From Planctomycetota bacterium (GTDB lineage Bacteria > Planctomycetota > UBA1135 > GCA-002686595): a DNA stretch of 42,193 bases. The stretch spans positions 1-42,193 of the forward strand of contig VGYZ01000030.1 in the NCBI GenBank assembly GCA_016872795.1, in the 5' to 3' direction. Under the pieces are notes generated by a model, which saw only the letters and a program-made list of their open reading frames with translations, searched no databases and was not told where the DNA came from. A program made the position numbers and the translations under genes. Positions 6,988-13,475 of the stretch are shown here, one piece after another. The number at the start of each line of letters is the position of its first letter. The first letter of the stretch is position 1.

Positions 6988-8910
6988 CTAGTGCTCGCGC
7001 TCGGTTTGGCGACGGTGGATGTGGTCGTGGCCCGGATGGTCGCAGGTCGCGCCATCGCCAGCGGCCGGGTTTCCCGAGCCCGCGCCGGCGCTGCGACCGT
7101 GGCCGCTCCCGTGCGGGGGATGGCCGTGGTGATGGTGACGGTGGTGAGCCAGTGCGTCGCCGTCCGACGAGCCGAGTTGGGCTAGGAAAGCCCGCGGGCC
7201 CTCGCGCAGGAGCACCCACACCGTCAGCACGCCGAGCAGCGCCGCTGCGGAGATCACCAGCGCGCTGTGGGAATGCTCCTCGCCGCCATGCTCGTGTCCG
7301 TGAGCGTCCACGACCGCAGCGGCGAAGCTGTCGCCGAGCAGCGCGTTGGCCCCCCACCCGAGCAAGCATGTCGTGAGCGCGGCCGTCGCCACGAAGGCCC
7401 ACGCCACCGCGCGCGAGTGCAGCTTCGAGAGCGCGCCGAAGGTCGTCATGTTGGTGGCGGGCCCGGTGAGCAAGAAGGCGATCACCGCGCCCGGCGCGAA
7501 GCCCTTGGCGAGCAGCAGCGCGGCGAACGGCGTCGCGGCCGTGGCGCAGATGTAGGTCGGCATGCCGGCGAGGCTCAGCACGATCACCTGCACCCAGGGT
7601 GGCATGCGCTGCGCCCACTCGGTCGAGATCCATGGCTCGATCAGCGCCGTGAGCACGAGGCCGAACAAGATCCACGGCGCAAGGTGGCCCCATGTCTCGA
7701 GCAGCCCGTGGCGCACGGACGCCACCGCGCCGGCCGGTCGCGCCTCGTTGTTCGGCACGCGCTCGAAGCGCGCGCCCTCGCGGTCCGCGAGCCGCCCGAC
7801 GACGAGCCCGACTGCGAGCGCCACGATGGCCGCCGCCCCGACGCGCGCCAGCGTCGGCCCGGGCCCGAGCAGCTTCCACGACAAGAGGATCGAATCGACG
7901 CCGATCTCCGGCGCGCTCACCAAGAGCGCCAGCGCCGCGCTCGCTCCCACGCCCTTGTGCACGAGCGAGCGGTAGATCGGCAGCACGCCGCACGAGCACA
8001 CCGGCATGGGCGTGCCGACCGCGACGCCCGCGAGCGCCTGCCGCAGCCGCGAGCCGCCGGAGAAGCGCCGCAGCACGGTGCCCGGCACGAAGGCCTCGAT
8101 CAGTGCCGCGCCGAGCACGCCGACGAGCAGGTACGGCGATGTCTCGATCACCAGCTCGCCGAGGCGCCCCGCGAGGGCGGACATGTCTTCGCCGTGGTCG
8201 TGCCCGTGCCTGCCGCCGCCCGCCGCGAGATACGGCACGAAGAAGCTCGCTGCCACCACCGCGCCCAGACCGGCCCAGAAATGCCGCTCGTGCTCGTGCT
8301 CGTGGGTGTGCTCGGAGGCCGGCGCGTGCTGCAGCACGAGGTGCAGCAGACCGCCCGCGAGCAGCGCCGACAGGACCGCGGTGAAGGTGCCTTCGCTGGC
8401 CGGCACGACCTGCGGACCGAACCATGTCAGCGACGCCATCAGCGCCAGCACCGCCACGGCGACGACGCGCCCGAAATGGTGCTTGGCCCGGCCCCACAGG
8501 AGCAGCCCGAGCGGCAGGCGATGGCCGACGACCACGAGCAGCGTGGCGATGCCGACGCGCTCCTCGTTGACGACCGACGCCAGCGCCGCGCTCTCGATCA
8601 GCTCGTGGGCGACGAGCAACAGGACCACGAGCACGCCCACCGGCAGCTTCAAGCTCTCGCCGCCCGTCGCGAGCAGGCGTTCGGCCCACACAGGCAGCAG
8701 CAGGCCGAGCGCGAGCAGCACGAGCGCCCAGAAACCGAGGTGTGCGCCCGCCTCCGGCATCAGGTGGAAGAACGACAGCACGACGATGCCGCCGATCGTG
8801 GCCCCGTCGATCAGCGCCGGAAGCATCGGCACGCGCCGCGCGAGACGGTCGAGCAGCGGGCCGACGACGAGCGCGAGCGTCGCGATCGCGAGCAGGAGGG
8901 TCGGGTTCAC
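6988..8910 (-). CDS. ZIP-like / SO_0444-type permease fusion, His-rich metal transporter
   Basis: 640 residues with many membrane spans. Residues 1-190 resemble a ZIP metal transporter: FFHLMPEAG (H49, E53), AHELIES (H102, E106) and GHRLPLG (H130) sit where ZIP proteins place metal ligands. Residues about 245-580 are a permease of the DUF318/SO_0444 Cu/Zn-efflux type, with GTPMPVCSCGVLP (C305, C307) and MPTYICATAATPFAALLLAKG, and the TGPATN motif. His clusters lie in the linker (201-210, 235-239), a late loop (537-548) and the C-terminal tail (589-604, 624-632). Start: GTG at 8910, 31 bases after a -10 element. Likely an inner-membrane Zn, Cu or Ni transporter; direction unknown. I do not know of a standard fusion of these two parts. 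Confidence 0.85.
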   Translation of the reverse strand: MNPTLLLAIATLALVVGPLLDRLARRVPMLPALIDGATIGGIVVLSFFHLMPEAGAHLGFWALVLLALGLLLPVWAERLLATGGESLKLPVGVLVVLLLVAHELIESAALASVVNEERVGIATLLVVVGHRLPLGLLLWGRAKHHFGRVVAVAVLALMASLTWFGPQVVPASEGTFTAVLSALLAGGLLHLVLQHAPASEHTHEHEHERHFWAGLGAVVAASFFVPYLAAGGGRHGHDHGEDMSALAGRLGELVIETSPYLLVGVLGAALIEAFVPGTVLRRFSGGSRLRQALAGVAVGTPMPVCSCGVLPIYRSLVHKGVGASAALALLVSAPEIGVDSILLSWKLLGPGPTLARVGAAAIVALAVGLVVGRLADREGARFERVPNNEARPAGAVASVRHGLLETWGHLAPWILFGLVLTALIEPWISTEWAQRMPPWVQVIVLSLAGMPTYICATAATPFAALLLAKGFAPGAVIAFLLTGPATNMTTFGALSKLHSRAVAWAFVATAALTTCLLGWGANALLGDSFAAAVVDAHGHEHGGEEHSHSALVISAAALLGVLTVWVLLREGPRAFLAQLGSSDGDALAHHRHHHHGHPPHGSGHGRSAGAGSGNPAAGDGATCDHPGHDHIHRRQTEREH

Positions 8911-8941
8911 GGGACGTGCGGCGCAGGCGCGCGGGCGCGAG

Positions 8942-8947
8942 AGAGTA
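8942..8947 (-). promoter_or_regulatory. Putative -10 element of the transporter gene (TACTCT)
   Basis: Minus-strand TGCTACTCT fits nCTAnnnT and ends 31 bases before the GTG at 8910, predicting a leader of about 25 bases without a clear ribosome site. Confidence 0.5.
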
Positions 8948-9007
8948 GCAGCCGAGGGCGCGCGGCGCGCGGCAGGGATGGCTGCGCGGCGCCGCGCTCC
9001 CGTGCGC

Positions 9008-9640
9008 TCAGGCCGGAGGCAGCGTCTCGAGCAGGGCGAGCAGTTCCTTCGCGTCGCGCCGCACCCACGCGCGCCCGTCGCGCAGGAAGGGCTTGATCAC
9101 GGCGCGCTCGACGGGAGTGCGATGGCGCGCGACGAGCCGACCGAGGGCGACGAGCGCATGCCCGCCGACACCGGGATCCGCGCACAGGTTCGCGAGCGTG
9201 TCGACGAGCCGCGGCGACGAGAGCTTGGAGAGCGAGAGCACGAGCAGCTCGCGCGCGTTGCCGTGCGCTCGCGTGCATGCGAGCTCGACGAGCTCGGCCT
9301 CGACGGAATCCTCGGCGAGCACTTCGATCGCGGCGGCGAGCGCCGCCTTCGGTGAGGGCGGCGAGTTCGGCGTGCGCCGGAACGCTGCCAAGAGCGGGCG
9401 CAGCGCGAGCTCGCGCGCCCACGGCACGGCCAGCACGCGCGCGAGCTCCTCGACCAGCTCCGGCTCCTGCGCGCTCTCGAGCGCGCGGACGAGCTGCGGC
9501 ACGACAGATTCCGCGCGCGCTCCGTGACGACGCAACTCAGGCAACTGGTGCACGCGGAAGCCCGCGGCCGCGAGCTCCGCGAGCAGCGGGCTCACCGCCG
9601 CGCGGTAGCGCTCGCGCGCGGGGTCATTGGTGGGTCGCAT
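9008..9640 (-). CDS. HEAT-repeat-like helical protein
   Basis: 210 residues, all-helical and Leu/Ala/Arg-rich, with repeating helical pairs such as SVVPQLVRALESAQEPELVEEL, LVDTLANLCADPGVGGHALVAL and WVRRDAKELLALLETL. These resemble HEAT/armadillo repeats that act as protein-binding scaffolds. There is no signal peptide. It starts with ATG at 9640, 9 bases after the M23-like gene ends, and is probably the last gene of the HMG-CoA reductase operon. A weak CCTAGTGC just before the ATG could give an extra internal start. Function unknown. Confidence 0.7.
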   Translation of the reverse strand: MRPTNDPARERYRAAVSPLLAELAAAGFRVHQLPELRRHGARAESVVPQLVRALESAQEPELVEELARVLAVPWARELALRPLLAAFRRTPNSPPSPKAALAAAIEVLAEDSVEAELVELACTRAHGNARELLVLSLSKLSSPRLVDTLANLCADPGVGGHALVALGRLVARHRTPVERAVIKPFLRDGRAWVRRDAKELLALLETLPPA

Positions 9641-9649
9641 GCGTTCGCA

Positions 9650-10570
9650 CTAGGGCTCGTGTCGCACTCGATCGCCGGAGAGGGCGCGCCCGGGGAACCA
9701 GCCGCGCCCAACGGGAGTCGCCCGCGGCAACTTCTGGCCGTTCTGCGCGCTCTCCCAGAAATGGAAGGGCATCCCCTGCCCCCAGAACGGCTCCGGCGTG
9801 TCCTGCACATGCAGGCCGAGGTGCGGCTCCGGGCACAGCGGGGAAAACGCGGAGAAACCGATGCGACCGAGCGCGTCGCCGGCCGCGATCGGCGCACCTT
9901 CCGCGACCGGGATCGAGCCGCGCTCGAGTCCGCTCGCGAACAGAAACTCGTCGGCGGCGAGTTCGATCACGACATGGTTGCCAAGGTCGTTCGCGTGCAG
10001 CGCGCCATCGTCGGGCACATCGTTCACCACGCGCACGACCTTGCCGCTCGCGGGAGCCACGACCGGCGCGCCACGGGCATGGGCGCTCGCGGGGTCAGCA
10101 GGCTGCGCGCGCGTCGAGCCCTCGCGCTCGAGCACGAGCACATAGGCGAAGCAGCGATCCGGTCGCGTGCGCCAGATCGCGCTCGCATCGTCGACGCCGC
10201 CCCACGCGACGGTCCACTCTCCTTCGAGCGGCACGCGAATGCGCGCGAGCGTCGGACGCGTGCTGCGTGCCGCGGGGAACGGCAGGCCGTAGCTCGCGGT
10301 GCCGACCACGAAGCACAACAATCCGAACGCGATCAGGCGCTGCGTGCCGCTGGACGCGGGCCGCCGGATCGAACGCCCGACGCCGAAGAGACCGACGAGG
10401 AACGCGGCGAGCGCGAGCAGCCACGGCCCGTAGAGGTACGCCTTCACCGGCGCGACTCCGGGGCGCTTCAGCCCGAGAAACACGGCCAGTCCGAGCTCAG
10501 CAGCGACGATCAGCCACGCGGCCACGATCCAAGCCTCGGGGCGCGCATTCGACTTCGTTTCAGGTTCCAT
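9650..10570 (-). CDS. Membrane protein with degenerate M23 (LytM-like) domain
   Basis: 306 residues. Three hydrophobic segments (about 14-34, 47-65, 78-96) are followed by an extracytoplasmic region whose second half has the M23 metallopeptidase layout: VVAPASGKVVRVVNDV (170-185), GNHVVIEL (198-205), GSIPVAEGAPIAAGDALGRIG (218-238) and EPHLGLHVQDT (248-258), then a PFWGQGMPFHF end. Active relatives have HLHLH at the last motif and an A-H-L before GS; here these read HLGLH and ASGLE, so two metal/catalytic His are missing. Probably a non-catalytic cell-wall or protein-binding domain. Its ATG at 10570 overlaps the HMG-CoA reductase stop by 11 bases, indicating translational coupling. Confidence 0.7.
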   Translation of the reverse strand: MEPETKSNARPEAWIVAAWLIVAAELGLAVFLGLKRPGVAPVKAYLYGPWLLALAAFLVGLFGVGRSIRRPASSGTQRLIAFGLLCFVVGTASYGLPFPAARSTRPTLARIRVPLEGEWTVAWGGVDDASAIWRTRPDRCFAYVLVLEREGSTRAQPADPASAHARGAPVVAPASGKVVRVVNDVPDDGALHANDLGNHVVIELAADEFLFASGLERGSIPVAEGAPIAAGDALGRIGFSAFSPLCPEPHLGLHVQDTPEPFWGQGMPFHFWESAQNGQKLPRATPVGRGWFPGRALSGDRVRHEP

Positions 10571-11741
10571 GGACAGGCCTGTTGCGGCCAAGGCGTTCGT
10601 GCGCCGCGACGAATTCGTGCGAGCAGAAGCTCGCCATGAGCGAGAGATCGCCGGCCAGCACGGTGGCGCCGAGCAGCTCCGCGAATGTGTTGGCGTGCCC
10701 GTCGCCGAGGCAGCCGAGCAGCGCGAGACACTCGGCCGCCGTGCCCTTCTGCGAGCCGCCGCCGACCGTGCCGACGAGCAGCGAGGGCAGGGTCGCGCTC
10801 GCGTACAGGTCGCCGGCCGCGTCGACGCGAAAATCCAGCTGGCCCTGCGCGCACTCGACCAGGTACGCGATGTCCTGGCCGCAGGCGAGCAGCACCGCGG
10901 CGAGGCCGTTGGCGGACTGCACCAGCCAGTTGTGCGTGCCGAGCTGCGCGAAACCCTGCGCGTAGGTGGCGTGAATCGCGACGAGCTGCTCCGGCGTGAC
11001 TCGCGCCAGATCCGCCAGCGCCGCGCGCGGAATGGTCGCCTCGGCGACGACGCTGCGGCCGCGGCCCTCGACGAGCGAGCGCGAATTGGCGCGCTTCTCG
11101 ACATCTTGGCCATGCACATAGCGCTCGAGCGCTCCCGTGCGCCGCGCCAACTCCGCGCTCACGAGCTCCGCCGCGCGCGCCGCCATGTTGATCCCAATCG
11201 CGTCGCCGGTGGTGAACACGAGCCGCAGCAGCAGCCGGCATCCGAGCACATCGGTCTCGAGCGCGACGAGCTTGCCGTGACGGGTGGAGCCGGCGACGAG
11301 CTGTGCGAACTCGGGCTCCGACGCGCGTGCGTGCGCCGCGGCGGCTAGTGCCTGCTCGAGTCCCGCATACACGAGCATCGGATGCTGCGAGAGCCCTTCG
11401 CGCGTCACGCGCGCCTTCGCTCCCCCACCCGCGCCCATCAGGCGCATGCCGCGCGAGTACGACGCGACCAGCGCGCCTTCGTTGGTCGCCATCGGCACAT
11501 ACACCTCGCGCGCCCCCGCGGTGGTGTCGACGCGCAACGGCCCCGCGATCCCGAGCGGAACCTGCGCGAACCCGATCAGGTTCTCGACATTGCCGCGCGC
11601 CGCGGCCGGGGGCACAGGCGAGCCACCGACATGCTCCAGAGCGCGACCCGCCGTGCGCTCGGCCAGCGCTCGCCGCTGCGCGACCGCGTCGGGCGCGTAG
11701 TCGTCGCTCGCCGAGCGCGGAATGCGGGGCAGTTCGGACAT
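10560..11741 (-). CDS. hmgA: HMG-CoA reductase (class I-like)
   Basis: 393 residues. Diagnostic motifs: ENLIGFAQVPLGIAGPL (53-69), PMATNEGALVAS (83-94, catalytic E88), TTGDAIGINMA (177-187), Lys in DVEKRANSR (K216), EGRGRSVVAEA (225-235), GQD (D290), GTVGGGSQKG (324-333) and the final LAGDLSLMA with catalytic His H381. It reduces HMG-CoA to mevalonate with NAD(P)H, the committed step of the mevalonate route to isoprenoids. The sequence follows the class I archaeal/eukaryotic pattern more than bacterial class II (mvaA). No other mevalonate gene is nearby. Start: ATG at 11741, 11 bases after a strong -10 element. No transmembrane anchor is seen. Confidence 0.93.
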   Translation of the reverse strand: MSELPRIPRSASDDYAPDAVAQRRALAERTAGRALEHVGGSPVPPAAARGNVENLIGFAQVPLGIAGPLRVDTTAGAREVYVPMATNEGALVASYSRGMRLMGAGGGAKARVTREGLSQHPMLVYAGLEQALAAAAHARASEPEFAQLVAGSTRHGKLVALETDVLGCRLLLRLVFTTGDAIGINMAARAAELVSAELARRTGALERYVHGQDVEKRANSRSLVEGRGRSVVAEATIPRAALADLARVTPEQLVAIHATYAQGFAQLGTHNWLVQSANGLAAVLLACGQDIAYLVECAQGQLDFRVDAAGDLYASATLPSLLVGTVGGGSQKGTAAECLALLGCLGDGHANTFAELLGATVLAGDLSLMASFCSHEFVAAHERLGRNRPVHGT

Positions 11742-11752
11742 CGGGGCGCGAG

Positions 11753-11758
11753 AGGATA
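11753..11758 (-). promoter_or_regulatory. -10 element for a near-leaderless HMG-CoA reductase transcript (TATCCT)
   Basis: Minus-strand GGCTATCCT lies 11 bases before the ATG at 11741 with no Shine-Dalgarno site between. It is almost identical to the element before the propeller gene and to that before tex. The divergent SPFH genes start only 75 bases away. Confidence 0.6.
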
Positions 11759-11815
11759 GCCTTTGACGCGCGACGGCGCCCTCGAACCGGTGCCGCTGCG
11801 AGGTTCCACCAGCCC

Positions 11816-12592
11816 ATGCTCGACTTTCTCGGCGCCATCACCGGCATCTTCGTGGTCGTCTACGACGGCCAGCACGCGCTCAAGTTCACCCTCGGACGGG
11901 CGCGCGAGGTGGTCGGCCCCGGCGTGCACTTCAAGTGGCCGATCGTGCAGCGCTTCCGCGTCGAGGAGACCAAGCACACGACGCTCGATCTCGAGCCGCA
12001 GGTGATCCAGCTCGCCGACGACCTCGTGTACGAAGTCGACTGCAAGGTCATGTACCAGATCGTCGACCTGCGCAAGTCGATGATCGAGATCGACGACCTC
12101 GTGATGGGCCTGAAGAACCGCGTGGTGCTCGCCGTGCAGGGTGTCGTGCGCCGCCGCGATCGCCGCACGATCCGCGATAGCGCCTCGCTCGTCGCCGAGA
12201 TCAAGGCGAACCTCGCCACGGTCGAGGAGCAGTGGGGCGTGCGCATCCTGCAGCTCGGATTCTCGAACATCTCGCCGAGCCCGACGACGCTGGAGATCAC
12301 GCAGCTCGAGCTGCTCGCGAAGGAGAAGCTCGCGCTGTACGCGCGCCTGCGCGACGCAGGGCTCGGCGACGCGAGCTCGGTGGCGCTGCTCTCGGGCGCG
12401 GTCGTCTCGCTCGGCGCCGACGAGGTGCCGCCGTCGCGCACCACACTCGCCGCCAAGACGCGCGCGCTCGTCGAGGCGCTCGACGCCGAGGACGAAGCGC
12501 GCAAGAAGGCCGACGAGGACGACGCTGCGGAGTCGAAGTCGGACGAGGACGACGACGAAGGCCGAATGATCCAATCCCAGCACAAGGGCTAG
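11816..12592 (+). CDS. SPFH/band-7 domain protein A, acidic tail
   Basis: 258 residues from the ATG at 11816. The SPFH core is clear: IFVVVYDGQHALKFTLGR, GPGVHFKWPIVQRFRVEET, LVYEVDCKVMYQIVD, then VEEQWGVRILQLGFSNI and a helical stretch. SPFH proteins (flotillin, prohibitin, stomatin, HflK/C) form membrane-bound rings or microdomains. Only a short N-terminal hydrophobic patch is present. The last 40 residues are strongly acidic (EDEARKKADEDD, KSDEDDDEGR). It lies 4 bases upstream of a second SPFH gene, so a hetero-oligomer like HflK/HflC is likely. No -10 element of the window's usual type precedes it; TTGACG at 11763-11768 could be a -35 box. Confidence 0.85.
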   Translation: MLDFLGAITGIFVVVYDGQHALKFTLGRAREVVGPGVHFKWPIVQRFRVEETKHTTLDLEPQVIQLADDLVYEVDCKVMYQIVDLRKSMIEIDDLVMGLKNRVVLAVQGVVRRRDRRTIRDSASLVAEIKANLATVEEQWGVRILQLGFSNISPSPTTLEITQLELLAKEKLALYARLRDAGLGDASSVALLSGAVVSLGADEVPPSRTTLAAKTRALVEALDAEDEARKKADEDDAAESKSDEDDDEGRMIQSQHKG

Positions 12593-12596
12593 CGGC

Positions 12597-13475
12597 GTGC
12601 AGGACATCGCCGATCCGGGCTTCCTCGAGCGCGCGTGGATGTGGCTCAGCGCGTTGGTGCTGCTCAGCTGGAAGGAGCACACGCGCGAATTCCTCTACGC
12701 GATCGCGGGCGGCGTGTGGGCGGTCATGCGCCTCGCGGGCAAGACCGTCGAGAGCGGCCATGTCGGCGTGAAGTTCAGCTTCGGCCGCGTCGCGCGGATG
12801 TGCGATCCGGGCTTCTATCCGCTCGTTCCAGTGCTTCAGGTGATCCGCATCGTGCCCTCGCGCGCGCGCACGCTCGACCTGCCGCGCCAGACGCTCGCCA
12901 CCGACGACGGGCTCGTGTTCGAGATCGACGCCAATGTCGTCTACCGCGTGACGGATGCGAGCAAGGCGCTGGTCGAGGTGCGCGACTACGAGACCGCGCT
13001 CGGTCAGGTCTTGAGCCTCTCCGTGCACGAAGTGCTCGCGACGCGCAATCGGTCGAGCCTGCGCGTCTCCGCGCGGCTCGACGCGGCGCTGCGTCAAGCC
13101 ATGCAGGAGCGCGCCGCCGCGTGGGGCATCGCGATCGAGCGCGCCGGCTTCACGAGCATCCGCCCGCTGCAGCAGACCACGCGCATCACCCAGCTCCGCA
13201 GCCGCCTGCACACGCGCGCCCGCGTGCTCGAGACCCTCGCGAGCAACGACCTCGCCGCGCACCTCGCGCTCGGTCTCGTCGGACCCTCTAGTCGCCTCGT
13301 CGCGCGCACCCGCGCGCTGCGCGCCGTCGAGCGCCGCTCGCGCGAATCCGCCGAGTTGCGCAACCTCACCCACCGCCTCGACAGCTGGCTCGGCAGCAAG
13401 GACAAGTCCCTGCTCTCTACCGAGCGCTCCGCCTTCCTGCGCAACGCCCGCGAACTCCTGCTCGCCCGCCGCTAG
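12597..13475 (+). CDS. SPFH/band-7 domain protein B, basic tail
   Basis: 292 residues, GTG start at 12597, only 4 bases after the first SPFH gene. An N-terminal hydrophobic region (about 13-48) precedes the SPFH domain: SGHVGVKFSFGRVARMCDPGF, RARTLDLPRQTLATDDGLVFE, ANVVYRVTDASKALVEVRDY and AWGIAIERAGFTSI. The C-terminal 90 residues are rich in Arg (TRALRAVERRSRESAELR), opposite in charge to the acidic tail of its neighbour, which suggests pairing. Its stop overlaps the convergent S9 peptidase gene by 4 bases. Function inferred only as a membrane scaffold. Confidence 0.83.
   Translation: MQDIADPGFLERAWMWLSALVLLSWKEHTREFLYAIAGGVWAVMRLAGKTVESGHVGVKFSFGRVARMCDPGFYPLVPVLQVIRIVPSRARTLDLPRQTLATDDGLVFEIDANVVYRVTDASKALVEVRDYETALGQVLSLSVHEVLATRNRSSLRVSARLDAALRQAMQERAAAWGIAIERAGFTSIRPLQQTTRITQLRSRLHTRARVLETLASNDLAAHLALGLVGPSSRLVARTRALRAVERRSRESAELRNLTHRLDSWLGSKDKSLLSTERSAFLRNARELLLARR

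Noticed and set aside
7267-9096. A plus-strand open frame of 609 codons with many His, Arg and Gln
   Set aside because: Mirror of the transporter gene; the His/Arg/Gln bias is a reflection of the opposite strand.
11763-11768. TTGACG as a confident -35 of the SPFH operon
   Set aside because: No fitting -10 lies 16-18 bases downstream, so only mentioned as a possibility.
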